From Bacteroidales bacterium (GTDB lineage: Bacteria > Bacteroidota > Bacteroidia > Bacteroidales > WCHB1-69): 42,748 bases of DNA. A model generated the notes under the pieces. The model made no database searches. It saw only the letters and a list, made by a program, of their open reading frames with translations, and was not told the origin of the DNA. Positions 7,653-17,388 of the stretch are shown piece by piece (the first letter of the stretch is position 1; every line of letters begins with the position of its first letter). The DNA lies in assembly GCA_031266895.1 (NCBI GenBank), contig JAISAD010000162.1, positions 1 to 42,748 of the forward strand, given 5' to 3'. A program made the position numbers and the translations under genes.

Positions 7653-8246
7653 ATGAAAATTCGTGCCTTTATTATATTACTGTTATTTTCTTTCAGCAGT
7701 TGTACTTTTATTCGCTTTATAACAACCGTAAAGGATCCACAGAATGAAAATCAAAATGATAATCAGCAATATGTACTATCTTTAGGCTTTGACACCACTT
7801 TTTCCTATCAATTATGTAAAAGTGGTATAGACAGTCTCAGTCAAGAAAAATATGTTCTGAGCTTATATAAATATGACGATAAATACAGCGCTTCTGTTCT
7901 GCAGCTCAGAATGTATGACCATGCTGGCAATTTTATTCAGGGATGGGAACAGTGTTTTTGGGATTTACATAAATTGGGCGTTTTAGATTCATTCCCCTTA
8001 AAAAGAATTAGTCACCTGCAAATTAATTATAATCTTAAACTGCAACAGGATATATCTTTATTGAATATTAGCAATCAATCCCTGTTAGATACCGCTATTG
8101 CATACAACGACTACGTTTTAATAGTCTATTATGCCCGATGGACGGGATGGTTTTGCAAAGATCTTTTGAAAGCTGCAAAAAAATACGTAGCCAAACACCA
8201 GAAAGAGCAAAATATTCTCTTGATATTGGTTAATACTTCCCCTTAA
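7653..8246 (+). CDS. Predicted lipoprotein, unknown function
   Basis: The 197-residue product starts with MKIRAFIILLLFSFSSC. The hydrophobic stretch ending FSSC is a good lipobox, giving a lipid-modified Cys at residue 17. The rest is Asn/Gln/Tyr-rich near the N-terminus (residues 30-42), then a mixed alpha/beta region with YVLSLYKYDDKYSASVLQLR and a C-terminal part, YYARWTGWFCKDLLKAAKKY, ending LILVNTSP. The Trp-Phe-Cys surroundings faintly recall thioredoxin-like folds, but there is no CxxC, so I make no functional claim. The gene is AT-rich. It is flanked by the small membrane gene and by the degraded duplicate of that gene. Confidence 0.65.
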   Translation: MKIRAFIILLLFSFSSCTFIRFITTVKDPQNENQNDNQQYVLSLGFDTTFSYQLCKSGIDSLSQEKYVLSLYKYDDKYSASVLQLRMYDHAGNFIQGWEQCFWDLHKLGVLDSFPLKRISHLQINYNLKLQQDISLLNISNQSLLDTAIAYNDYVLIVYYARWTGWFCKDLLKAAKKYVAKHQKEQNILLILVNTSP

Positions 8247-8276
8247 ACTTTACTGTTATGGATGATATACTTCCTT

Positions 8277-8420
8277 TAATTCATGGATAAGGAGTGTTTT
8301 TAGTGACTTTAAGGAATTTTCTTCTAAGGATAGTATCTATTCTTTTTGTTTATAGATTACTCCTATGTCAGCGTTATTTTATTTAAACCGCTGGAAAAAG
8401 AGGGAACAAAACAGGAACTT
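8277..8420 (+). pseudogene. Decayed partial duplicate of the 7164-7532 gene
   Basis: The stretch starting TAATTCATGGATAAGGAGTG aligns colinearly with the 3' third of the gene at 7164 (from about 7364). Shared blocks include ATGGATAAGGAGT, TTTAGTGACTTTA, TTTTCTTCTAAGGA, TCCTATGTCA and GGAAAAAGAG followed by AAAACAGG. Several small insertions or deletions and an in-frame stop destroy the reading frame. It ends exactly where the 3' end of the large minus-strand gene begins. This is direct sequence evidence for duplication and decay of a paralogue. Confidence 0.75.
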
Positions 8421-11400
8421 TAATTGAGCACAATTTTTCTAATTAAAACAGCATTGCCAATGTCTATTTTAATAATGTAAACTCCTTTTACCCAATGATC
8501 TGCAAATATTGAAACTGTACTATTATTTACAGCATCTATTTGCTCTATAAGGCGGCCGGTAAGATCATAAATGGCTATATTTTTGAGTATTCCCTGCTCA
8601 TTTTCAATGGTGAAACGGTCGGAAGCAGGATTAGGATAGATGCGGATGTGGTGCGTTTCTACTTCGGTGATGCCCGAAACGGTGAGGTACAATCGCACTA
8701 TGCTGTCGCAACCGTATTGATTGGTTAAAAGGCGTTCTAACCTGTATTCTCCGGTCTCTTCCAGAATCTCTCCTGTGATCAAAAATCCTTGATAATCAAC
8801 CGTATCACCAATAGCCGCAGTATAGTGTAAATCGGTCTGATTTACAGGATTAATGGTAAGATGAAGCAGGCAAACCGTATCGCAGTGCCAGGCATTGGTT
8901 AAATATTGGGTATAAATTCCTGTAGTTTCGGCCACTTCATTGCCCCAAAGCACTGTTTCGCCTTCGCATATTGTCAAACTGCTGTCTAGGGTGATAACAG
9001 GCAGTACAGTGAGATGAAGCTGATGCACGCTGTCGCATCCCGAACAGGTATTGTGATGCACGGTGTAAACGCCTGTACTGTCGTAATGCAGCCCTTGCCA
9101 GAGCACATTTTCGATTTCGCAAATTGTGGTATCGGTTATGATTAGGTAGGTAGAATTTACCGCAGCTTCCAGGCGATAGAGGCTGTCGCAGCCGTGTATG
9201 GTAGCCAGTGAGTCCCAATAGATTCCACTTTCGGTGATTGATTGCCCTCGCCAGCTATAGGTAACGTTATCACAGAATGTGCGCTGATAATTAATAAGAT
9301 AGGAAGGATATACGGTAAATTGCAGCCGATATACACTATCGCAATTGAGCGTGGTTTGCAGCGAATCCCAATAGATACCGCTTTGAGTGAGTTGTTGGCC
9401 GTGCCATTCGTAAAAGCCCTCGTTTTCGCAAAATTCATAACTCTCTTCAAAGAGATAGGACGGTTTTACGTAAATATAAGCCTCTATACTTGTGGGACAT
9501 ATATAGGTATTATCGTGGATAAATTGCGTGAAATGGTGCTCACCGACGATTTGCATGGAGTCGGGAGGCAGGTTAAAATGGAGGCTTTGGTATCCGATAT
9601 TCGGACAAACGGTGTCGTGGACGGGTGGCGGCTGGTTGGCCATGAGGCGTGTAAAATGCAAAATTACTGTGCTGTCGCAACCTGTAGGCAATGGGTAGGT
9701 GCGAGTATAGTCGCCGCTTGCGCTGCAGGTACTGTCGCTCCAAATGTAGGGATTACAGTCTATAATGGTAAATTCATGTATTGGCGCTTCATTTTCAATA
9801 AAATGCGTAATAATAATGTGGATACTGTTCACTGCAAAAAGAGTATCTGTAAAGCTGTGACCTTCATAATAGGTAGAGTCTTGCCAGATATAACTGTCGC
9901 GTTGGCAATAGTAATGGTACGCCGTATCATATTGCATCGGCAGTACGTGCAGCCGGAGCGTTATTGTGCTATCGCAGCCGGTGGAATTGGTTAAATGCAG
10001 CGTATCCGAAATGTCGTCGGATACTTGCGATGGCACAGCAATCGCAAATCCGTGATTTTCGTAAGTGAAACCACCTCTTGCCGTGTCGTTAAAGTGGGTA
10101 ACAGGCGAGGTATAATGCAGGGTCAACTGTAAGGTTTTGGCGCTGTCGCAGCCATACTGATTTTGATAATGTTGGGTATAAGTGCCGCTTATCATGCAGT
10201 TTGTATTCTCCCAGAAATAGCTGTCACAGGCATTCACCGTAAGGGTGTCGGCATATAGCGGATGAATAATCAACTCAAGCGTTACCGTACTGTCGCACCC
10301 GTGCATGGTGTGCAGGAAAAGCGAATCGTACAGTATGCCTGCCTGTGCCGTTTCAGCGGCTGAAATAGTAAATCCATGTTGCTGATAATCGCTATTTATG
10401 CAAATATCATCGCTGAATGCAGTCGTTTTTACCGGATTGATTGTTAAATGCAAGGTGACGAGGCTATCGCAACCTCTTTTTGAAGTAAGAGGAAGCTCGA
10501 AGGTATGTGTACCGGCCATGAGGTTATCGGGCAGATTGAAACCATGTTTTACATAATGGTTGCCATGGCAAGGCTGGTCGTATAAAACCGTATGATATAC
10601 CGAATCAATAGTGAGGCATAGTGTTACGATACTGTCGCAACCGTTGATGGTCAAATTATTATGGGTTCTGGTAATCGTCCCCGACGTATTGGTTTCGGCG
10701 ACTGTGAGGGTAAAACCGTAATTATTGTAGCCTGCGCCCTGACAAACAGTATCATATTTTGTAATGGCCTGCGCTCCGGTGTAGGAGGGGAAAACAGTCA
10801 GGTCAAGTACAACCACGCTGTCGCACCCGTTAGTTGCGAGGTAAGTAATGGAATCAAGACCTGATACGGACTTTAGAAAACCATGCTGATTATAAGTTTC
10901 TCCTTCGCAAATAGAGGCGGTAATCAGGTTTACAAATTCTACTCCGGTTTCCAAACGAAGCGTAATCACACTGTCGCAGCCATGTTTGGAGGTCAATGTA
11001 TGCGTATAAATGCCTGCGGTATCTAGGGTTTGTCCGTAAAAATCGTAACTCGATGAACCGCACAATTTAAAATAGAGTGGGGCAGGATGGTATTCGGGAT
11101 GTACGAACAGGTACAGGGTAACCATGCTATCGCAACCCTGTTTTGAAGTAAGGATATGCTCATGGGTATTTAAGCCTGCCGTGTGGTTATCGGTTAAATT
11201 AAAACCATGTTTTACATAGTTGTTGCCGTAGCAGATTTGATCGTACAAATCAGTATGAAATGTTGAGTCAACAGTAAGTTGCAGTGTTACGGTACTGTCG
11301 CAGCCAAAACGGTTGGCTAAATGTAATGTACTGTTATAAGTTCCGGTATGTTGCAGTGTGGCGGCCGGAATATTGAAGCCATGTTGCCGGTAATCCGTAC

Positions 11401-13642
11401 CTTGGCATACTTTGTCTGAAATTTGGATAATATTTTGAGGCTTTACATAAAGTGAAAGATGCACCACACTGTCGCACCCGTTGGCAGTCAGCAAATTATT
11501 GAGGGTTCGGGTTATAGCGCCCGGCGTATCGGTTTCGGCAGGAGAGAGAGTGAACCCGTAGTTGTTATAATTGTCACCCTGGCAAACGGTATCATATTTT
11601 GTAATGGCCTGCGCTCCGGTGTAGGAAGGGAAAACAGTCAGGTCAAGTACAACCACGCTATCGCACCCGTTAGTTGCGAGGTAAGTAATGGAATCAAGGC
11701 CTGATACGGACTTTGAAAAACCGTGTTGATTGTAAGTTTCCCCATTGCAGATAGAAACGGTAAGCAAAGTTCTAAATTTCGGCTCTTTTTCTAAAATAAG
11801 TGTAATTATGCTATCGCAACCATGCTGCGAAGTCAGTGTGTGGGTATAAGTACCGGCGGTATCTAGAATTTGTCCGTAAAAATCGTAACCCGATGAGCCG
11901 CATAACTTAACATAGAGTGGGGCAGGATGGTATTCGGGGTGTACGAACAGGTACAGGGTAACAATGCTGTCGCAACCCTGTTTTGAAGTAAGGATATGCT
12001 CGTGTGTATTTAAGCCTGCTGTGTGGTTATCGGTTAAATTAAAACCATGTTTTACATAGTTGTTGCCGTAGCAAATTTGATCGTACAAATCGGTATGAAA
12101 TATAGAGTCAACAGTAAGTCGCAGTGTTACGGTACTGTCGCAGCCGAAGCGGTTAGCTAAATGTAATGTACTGTTATAAGTTCCGGTATGTTGCAGTGTG
12201 GCAGCCGGAACATTGAACCCGTGTTGCTGGTAAGTCGTCTCTTGGCATACTCTGTCTGAAATTTGGATAATATTTTTGGGTTTTACGTAAAGTGAAAGAT
12301 GCACCACACTGTCGCAACCGTTGACAGTCAGTAAATTATTGAGGGTTCGGGTTATAGTGCCCGGCGTATTGGTTTCGGCAGGGGAGAGCGTGAACCCGTA
12401 GTTGTTGTAATTGTCGCCCTGGCAAACGGTATCATATTTTGTAATGGCCTGCGCTCCGACGTAGAAAGGGAAAACGGTGAGATTGAGGTATATGATACTG
12501 TCGCAGCCGATATGGTTACCGCCCGTAATAGTGCGCGAATATTGTTGTGTAACAGGGTTGGGAATATTAAAACCGTAGCCGTTGTAAGGATACCCTTGAC
12601 AAAGTTGGGCGTTATGCACAGAGGAGGTGCTGTTGCCGGTAAAATGAACCGTATAGATTTTGCTGCTGCCTCCATGTGTAACGGTAATAACGGCATTCGG
12701 ATTTTGCAACGCAGGTTGCGTGATGGTTACTACGGCGTGTGGCGATACGGCAGTAGCTGCAATAACGGGCAGGTTCTCGGCTGTAAACGATTGGCAGAGC
12801 GGCACTGAATAGTTGGTGATCTGATTATTGAAAGCTGGTAAAGTAGCGCCGTTTACTTGCAAATCACTCAGTAAGCGATTATAAATCAATTCAATGTCAT
12901 CTACATAGAGAGTGTCGTAAGGTGTACCTACCCCCCACGTGGGCGAGGTGAAGAAAGTAATCAGGATGTAGGCAGGATTTTGGTTTGTCCATGAGTCATA
13001 GCTAAACGCTGCTTTATGTTGCTGCCACTGCTGCTCGCCGCGCGGCCACTCATAGAGTACGGAAGCCACTACATTAGAGGTCATTGCTGTCGGAACAGGG
13101 TCGTGTGTATTGCTGCTGTCGTGAATATAAACATGTACGGTTGCATTTTGGGTAGCGGCAGTGGTTTTATATTTTGCCCAAAAATAGATAGAATCGGGCA
13201 TAGCTGTAAACGGCTGATGAAAAGTGGAGTTTTCCGATAGCGTCCCATAATAATTATTGGGATCGGAATAGCTTGCTGATGACATGTGCACCTGTCCGGT
13301 AGTGAATAGGCCGTTAGCCACTAAATTAGGCCGATACCAGCCCAGATCCAGGCTCCATGTTTTAATACTTTTAATGCCTGTTGAACCCGGACGCACATCA
13401 GAGCAAGCCTCAAATTGTATAGGCATGGCTGACATAGCGATAGCTAACATGGATCCTTCTGGTGCAACACCTGTCTTAAAACCATTCCATCGCACAGGTT
13501 CTGTAATGGATTGATTATTATAAGTAATAGTTTCCCATGACTCAAATCCGCTATTAATAAGCTGGTAATTAATTATTTGTGCATAAATAAAAAACGGCAA
13601 ACACAGTAATAGAGTAATCAGTATTATTTTTTTGACATACAT
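8420..13642 (-). CDS. Giant T9SS-secreted repeat protein with Cys-containing GCDS modules
   Basis: The 1740-residue product starts with a signal peptide (MYVKKIILITLLLCLPFFIYAQ). Residues about 23-255 resemble a PCMD-type beta-sandwich (FESW near the start, YVDDIELIY at its end). Residues about 257-340 resemble a cadherin-like bacterial domain (LLSDLQVNGATLPAF, then YTVHF). About 24 modules of roughly 45-60 residues follow. Each typically has one Cys at its start (VCQG, ICYG, VCPN) and a GCDSxVxLxLxV strand at its end. Twenty are exact GCDS; others vary as NCDS, HCDT or more degenerate forms. The last 75 residues form a T9SS sorting tail (IRIYPNPASDRF to LIRKIVLN). It is probably an adhesin or surface filament; no catalytic domain was seen. 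A five-module block is duplicated (see repeat). Its own -7 element is at 13675-13682. Confidence 0.88.
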   Translation of the reverse strand: MYVKKIILITLLLCLPFFIYAQIINYQLINSGFESWETITYNNQSITEPVRWNGFKTGVAPEGSMLAIAMSAMPIQFEACSDVRPGSTGIKSIKTWSLDLGWYRPNLVANGLFTTGQVHMSSASYSDPNNYYGTLSENSTFHQPFTAMPDSIYFWAKYKTTAATQNATVHVYIHDSSNTHDPVPTAMTSNVVASVLYEWPRGEQQWQQHKAAFSYDSWTNQNPAYILITFFTSPTWGVGTPYDTLYVDDIELIYNRLLSDLQVNGATLPAFNNQITNYSVPLCQSFTAENLPVIAATAVSPHAVVTITQPALQNPNAVITVTHGGSSKIYTVHFTGNSTSSVHNAQLCQGYPYNGYGFNIPNPVTQQYSRTITGGNHIGCDSIIYLNLTVFPFYVGAQAITKYDTVCQGDNYNNYGFTLSPAETNTPGTITRTLNNLLTVNGCDSVVHLSLYVKPKNIIQISDRVCQETTYQQHGFNVPAATLQHTGTYNSTLHLANRFGCDSTVTLRLTVDSIFHTDLYDQICYGNNYVKHGFNLTDNHTAGLNTHEHILTSKQGCDSIVTLYLFVHPEYHPAPLYVKLCGSSGYDFYGQILDTAGTYTHTLTSQHGCDSIITLILEKEPKFRTLLTVSICNGETYNQHGFSKSVSGLDSITYLATNGCDSVVVLDLTVFPSYTGAQAITKYDTVCQGDNYNNYGFTLSPAETDTPGAITRTLNNLLTANGCDSVVHLSLYVKPQNIIQISDKVCQGTDYRQHGFNIPAATLQHTGTYNSTLHLANRFGCDSTVTLQLTVDSTFHTDLYDQICYGNNYVKHGFNLTDNHTAGLNTHEHILTSKQGCDSMVTLYLFVHPEYHPAPLYFKLCGSSSYDFYGQTLDTAGIYTHTLTSKHGCDSVITLRLETGVEFVNLITASICEGETYNQHGFLKSVSGLDSITYLATNGCDSVVVLDLTVFPSYTGAQAITKYDTVCQGAGYNNYGFTLTVAETNTSGTITRTHNNLTINGCDSIVTLCLTIDSVYHTVLYDQPCHGNHYVKHGFNLPDNLMAGTHTFELPLTSKRGCDSLVTLHLTINPVKTTAFSDDICINSDYQQHGFTISAAETAQAGILYDSLFLHTMHGCDSTVTLELIIHPLYADTLTVNACDSYFWENTNCMISGTYTQHYQNQYGCDSAKTLQLTLHYTSPVTHFNDTARGGFTYENHGFAIAVPSQVSDDISDTLHLTNSTGCDSTITLRLHVLPMQYDTAYHYYCQRDSYIWQDSTYYEGHSFTDTLFAVNSIHIIITHFIENEAPIHEFTIIDCNPYIWSDSTCSASGDYTRTYPLPTGCDSTVILHFTRLMANQPPPVHDTVCPNIGYQSLHFNLPPDSMQIVGEHHFTQFIHDNTYICPTSIEAYIYVKPSYLFEESYEFCENEGFYEWHGQQLTQSGIYWDSLQTTLNCDSVYRLQFTVYPSYLINYQRTFCDNVTYSWRGQSITESGIYWDSLATIHGCDSLYRLEAAVNSTYLIITDTTICEIENVLWQGLHYDSTGVYTVHHNTCSGCDSVHQLHLTVLPVITLDSSLTICEGETVLWGNEVAETTGIYTQYLTNAWHCDTVCLLHLTINPVNQTDLHYTAAIGDTVDYQGFLITGEILEETGEYRLERLLTNQYGCDSIVRLYLTVSGITEVETHHIRIYPNPASDRFTIENEQGILKNIAIYDLTGRLIEQIDAVNNSTVSIFADHWVKGVYIIKIDIGNAVLIRKIVLN
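10640..12470 (-). repeat. 840-bp tandem duplication inside the giant repeat gene
   Basis: The marker GTAATGGCCTGCGCTCC occurs at 10761, 11601 and 12441, exactly 840 bp apart. The 840 bp encode five 56-residue modules. Copies one and two are near-identical along their length. The third copy is partial: its first module joins directly to the equivalent of module three (LYDQPCHGN, YVKHGFNL), skipping one. The repeat is in frame throughout. Confidence 0.9.
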
Positions 13643-13674
13643 AATTTAACATTTAAAATACTTGTAAAGGCTTG

Positions 13675-13682
13675 CAAAAATA
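13675..13682 (-). promoter_or_regulatory. -7 promoter element for the giant repeat gene
   Basis: The minus strand reads TATTTTTG, 32 nt upstream of the ATG at 13642. It is divergent from the plus-strand element at 13723-13730, so one short region serves both large surface-protein genes. Confidence 0.6.
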
Positions 13683-13722
13683 CAATTTTTTTCCTTGCTC
13701 CTGTATCTTCGCATTTATTTAC

Positions 13723-13730
13723 TATTTTTG
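13723..13730 (+). promoter_or_regulatory. -7 promoter element for the 1154-residue outer-membrane protein
   Basis: TATTTTTG followed by CACTC. It implies transcription from about 13737, so the possible TTG start at 13695 would be upstream of the mRNA and the GTG at 13773 is preferred. Confidence 0.55.
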
Positions 13731-13772
13731 CACTCTAAAAATAGTATTGTCTATTGTTTAATTTATAAATTA

Positions 13773-16700
13773 GTGAGAAACAGTCTGTTAATTCTACTAT
13801 TGGGAGTGAGCTTTGCGAGCGGCGTCATGGCTCAGCGTGCTTCCAATTACAGGGTGGGCAGGCTGACCATAGATACGATGATACTGAAACTGGATACACT
13901 TTCCATACTGCCTGAAACCTTTTCGCTGCAGGGACTTCCCCCCGAAGCCTATCGTTTTGATCCCATTACGGCCACTCTTGCCATTGCTGATTCTGCTGCA
14001 ATAGGCAAAACCGTTACGTATAGCTATCGGGTTTTTACCCTCGATTTTTCTAAAAAGATAGCCCGTAAATCCCCTGCCATTATAATGCCGAAACACGACG
14101 GGCATCTCTCATTGCTGACGCCCATTGCAGCGCCTCAAAACCATTTTAGCCTCAATAACAGCGATTTGGAAACCACCGGATCCATATCGCGCGGCGTTTC
14201 TATCGGCAATAATCAGGATTTTGTGCTTAACTCTTCGCTCAATTTGCAAATTACCGGCAAGCTGTCGGAAGAGTGGAATGTGAGCGCCAATATTACCGAT
14301 AAGGAGGTGCCGATACAGCCGGAGGGCAACAGCCGTTCCATTAACGATTTTAACCGCATTTTTATCCAGCTGAAATATAAAAACAACCTCTTAGTTAATG
14401 CCGGCGATATTGATATTACCAGGCCCTACAGTCAGTTTCTGGTGGTGAACAGGCGCGTGCTGGGCATGGAGGTGATTGCCGACAACAGGGTAGGGGCGCA
14501 TCAGCAGCTTTACAACAGGGCGGGCGGCGGCATGGCCAAGGGAAAGTATGTAAAAAAGAGCATTGCCGCTATGGAAGGGGTGCAGGGGCCTTATAAGCTG
14601 ACGGGCGAGCAGAACGAGCTTGCTATTGTTATTATTGCCGGCAGCGAGCGGGTTTATATGGATGGGGTGCTGCTGCTGCGCGGTGAGGAGAACGATTATG
14701 TGATTGATTATAATAGCGGGGAGCTGATTTTTACGAATAAGCGCCTCATAAGCGCCGAAAAGCGGCTTGTGGTGGAGTATGAGTATAATAATCTCAATTA
14801 TGCCCACTTTACTTTGTACTCTTTTAATGAGTTTAACCACGAAAAGCGGCAGAAGCTAAAGCTGAATGTCAATTTTTTTCACGAGCAGGATATAAAGAGT
14901 CAGTCGCTGCAGCCTGAGCTGGATGAGGCTCAAAAGCTGTTTTTGTCGCAGCTGGGCAATGCCGTTACGGAGGCCGACTATCCCAATGTGAAGCCGGAGC
15001 CTTACAATGGCAATGAAATTTTATATCGAAGGCGTGATACTGTTGTAGCTGGCGAAGCTTACTCTGTGTATTGCTATGCCTCTGCTCCTTCGGATACCCT
15101 GTATCGCCTGGGTTTTACTTATAAGGGGGCACAGTTGGGCAATTATGTTATGGTGAGCAGCAGTGCTAACGGACGGGTGTTTCAATGGACTGCTCCGCGC
15201 AATGGCGTGCCGCAGGGCGATTATGAGCCGGTGATGCTGCTCAATACGCCCAAAATGCTGGAGATGGGGACTGTGGCGGCTGAGTATAATTTTTTAAAGA
15301 ACAGCGGAATAAAGGGAGAGTTTGCCTTTTCGAACTACGACGAGAATCTCTTTTCAAAGCGCGATAACGGTGATAATCTGGGGATGGCTTTTAAGGTGGA
15401 GCTGTTTCACCATAACCGGCTGCATAAGAAGGGGAAGAGGGATAGCAGCTGGCTTTTTAAAACCGGTTTGAGTTATGAGTACGAGCACGAGAATTTCTGC
15501 CCCGTGGAGAGTTACAGAAGTGTAGAGTTTGGACGGGATTACAATCTGTCGTCCGACTATTCGAGGAAGCGGGCGGCGCAGATGCTTCGCTTTAATGCCG
15601 GCTTTGTACATCCCGAAACAGGCTCTACCGAGTATAATCTCAACTGGTATAATCGGGTAGGGGATGTGCAGGCGCTTAGGAATGAGCTGGTTTCGCATAC
15701 CCGGATTAAGGGTTTTGGCATCCATACCCAGACTTCGTTTCTGCTGTCGCAGGACAGTGTGCAGGGCAGTCGCTACGTGCAGAGCTACAACACGATTTCC
15801 AAGACTTTCAGGAAGCTGGAAACAGGCGTTAAGGATAATCTGGAGTACAATGCTTTTCGTGAGGCCGCTACACAGCGCCTGCGTGCCGGCAGCTATGCCT
15901 TTAATGAGGCGCTGATCTACCTTTGCAACAGCGATTCCATGCCTTATCTGTATCATTTTTCATTTAAAAACAGGATAGATAACAGTTTATTTAACCATGT
16001 TTTAAGTGTAAATAATGTTATTTATGAGGCACAGGCCTCTTTTGAGGTGGCACGCCTGAAGCATCACAAGATAAAGGGGACGGCCATTTTTCGCAACAAT
16101 AATGTCAGGGACAGCGCACGCCGCTTTAAGGCCGAGAATAATTTTGTGGGACGGCTGGAGTATGCGGGCAATTTTCTCAAAAACAGCATTATGGTGAGTG
16201 CTCACTATGAGGCTGGCAGCGGCCTGGAGCAAAAAAAGAGCTATGCCTACCTGAAGGTGGCGGCCGGACAGGGTAATTTTACGTGGAACGATTACAACGG
16301 CAATGGCATTGAGGAGTTGAACGAATTTGAGCCGGCACAGTTTCAGGACGAGGCTAACTATATTAAGGTGTGGCTTGCCAATAATGAGTATGTGAATACC
16401 TATAATAATCAGCTGACTTTGAGCTTGCAGTTGCGGCCGGGCAATGTGTGGTATAATGCAAGGGGGTTCAGGAAGTTTATGTCCTGTTTTTCCAACAGCA
16501 CACTGCTGCGCACCGACCAGAAAAACAGCCTTAAAAACAGTGCCAATGCTTTCAATCCGTTCCATTTTAATCTTGATGATACGGCACTGGTGAGCAGCAA
16601 TGCGCATGTAAGCAACACCTTTTCATTCAACTCTCCATCGAGTTATATTGGGGCTGATTACACTTTTCAGCAAAACCGCACTAAAAGCCTGCTTTTTTAC

Positions 16701-17237
16701 GGCATTGAGAGTAATGACATGGTGCTGCACCAGTTCACCGTGCGCGGGCGTCCTCACAAGTCGCTCTCCCTCACCACCGATTTGCAGTGTGCAGACAAGC
16801 GCCTCTCGTCGGGCTATTTCAGCAATCGCAACTATCTCCTGCGCAGCTACAGCATAGATAATGCGGTGCAGTGGCAGCATGAAAATAAAATTCAGGCTGC
16901 GGTGGGCTATATTTTTAAGGATAAGCGCAACAGGGCAGGCGAGGAGTGGGGGCAGCAGCACAGCTTTACGCTCGATTTCAGCTACCGCATGGCGCAAAAG
17001 GGCGCTGTGCAGGTGCAGGCGGCCTATATCAACATTCGCTATCGCGGCGAGGCCAACAGCACGCTGGGCTATGAGATGCTGGAGGGCTTGAAGGCGGGAC
17101 ACAATATTACATGGGGCGCATCCTTTCAGACCAATATCACGGAGTATCTGCGCCTTGATCTCTCTTACGAAGGGCGCGTGTCGGAAGGGCACCGCGTAAT
17201 CCATACAGGAAACATGTCGGTGCGGGCGCATTTTTAG
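13773..17237 (+). CDS. Large predicted outer-membrane beta-barrel protein, unknown function
   Basis: Starting at the GTG at 13773, the product is 1154 residues with the signal peptide MRNSLLILLLGVSFASGVMA followed by Q. The frame is open from a TTG at 13695, but that lies upstream of the predicted transcription start. Residues 120-330 include the block DFVLNSSLNLQITGKLSEEW, NAGDIDITRP, and then ERVYMDGVLLLRGEENDYVI with DYNSGELIFTNKRLIS. This pattern recurs in large Bacteroidota outer-membrane proteins. The remainder alternates amphipathic, aromatic-rich strands and ends in NMSVRAHF, with a terminal Phe typical of beta-barrels. There is no T9SS tail, so it is probably itself an outer-membrane protein. 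A role in surface assembly or secretion is possible but unproven. It is divergent from the giant secreted protein and upstream of two T9SS cargo genes. Confidence 0.72.
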   Translation: MRNSLLILLLGVSFASGVMAQRASNYRVGRLTIDTMILKLDTLSILPETFSLQGLPPEAYRFDPITATLAIADSAAIGKTVTYSYRVFTLDFSKKIARKSPAIIMPKHDGHLSLLTPIAAPQNHFSLNNSDLETTGSISRGVSIGNNQDFVLNSSLNLQITGKLSEEWNVSANITDKEVPIQPEGNSRSINDFNRIFIQLKYKNNLLVNAGDIDITRPYSQFLVVNRRVLGMEVIADNRVGAHQQLYNRAGGGMAKGKYVKKSIAAMEGVQGPYKLTGEQNELAIVIIAGSERVYMDGVLLLRGEENDYVIDYNSGELIFTNKRLISAEKRLVVEYEYNNLNYAHFTLYSFNEFNHEKRQKLKLNVNFFHEQDIKSQSLQPELDEAQKLFLSQLGNAVTEADYPNVKPEPYNGNEILYRRRDTVVAGEAYSVYCYASAPSDTLYRLGFTYKGAQLGNYVMVSSSANGRVFQWTAPRNGVPQGDYEPVMLLNTPKMLEMGTVAAEYNFLKNSGIKGEFAFSNYDENLFSKRDNGDNLGMAFKVELFHHNRLHKKGKRDSSWLFKTGLSYEYEHENFCPVESYRSVEFGRDYNLSSDYSRKRAAQMLRFNAGFVHPETGSTEYNLNWYNRVGDVQALRNELVSHTRIKGFGIHTQTSFLLSQDSVQGSRYVQSYNTISKTFRKLETGVKDNLEYNAFREAATQRLRAGSYAFNEALIYLCNSDSMPYLYHFSFKNRIDNSLFNHVLSVNNVIYEAQASFEVARLKHHKIKGTAIFRNNNVRDSARRFKAENNFVGRLEYAGNFLKNSIMVSAHYEAGSGLEQKKSYAYLKVAAGQGNFTWNDYNGNGIEELNEFEPAQFQDEANYIKVWLANNEYVNTYNNQLTLSLQLRPGNVWYNARGFRKFMSCFSNSTLLRTDQKNSLKNSANAFNPFHFNLDDTALVSSNAHVSNTFSFNSPSSYIGADYTFQQNRTKSLLFYGIESNDMVLHQFTVRGRPHKSLSLTTDLQCADKRLSSGYFSNRNYLLRSYSIDNAVQWQHENKIQAAVGYIFKDKRNRAGEEWGQQHSFTLDFSYRMAQKGAVQVQAAYINIRYRGEANSTLGYEMLEGLKAGHNITWGASFQTNITEYLRLDLSYEGRVSEGHRVIHTGNMSVRAHF

Positions 17238-17388
17238 CTGAGCCTCCCAAGTTTTTGGCCATGGCTTCAGGAGCACGGCAAAATTGCATCAATAAGCCAA
17301 ATTTTGACAGCTTGGAAGATGAAAATTGCAAAAATTGCCATAAAAAGCTTTTTTTTTGGAATAAAATGTACTGTATTAATTTTTTTTG

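Noticed and set aside
9242..9994. 250-codon plus-strand frame antisense to the giant repeat gene
   Set aside because: It follows the repeat periodicity of the real gene on the other strand and has no start context or recognisable domain.
13695..13772. TTG start for the 1154-residue outer-membrane protein
   Set aside because: It is upstream of the -7 element at 13723 and would place a hydrophobic extension before a complete signal peptide.
15354..16607. Two minus-strand frames of about 200 codons inside the outer-membrane protein gene
   Set aside because: They are shadows of the 1154-residue gene; their compositions are those of antisense translation and no promoter precedes them.
17340..17362. 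Intrinsic terminator at the AAAAAGCTTTTT stretch before the subtilisin-like gene
   Set aside because: The palindrome is almost all A-T pairs with no loop or stable GC stem, so it would not terminate reliably.
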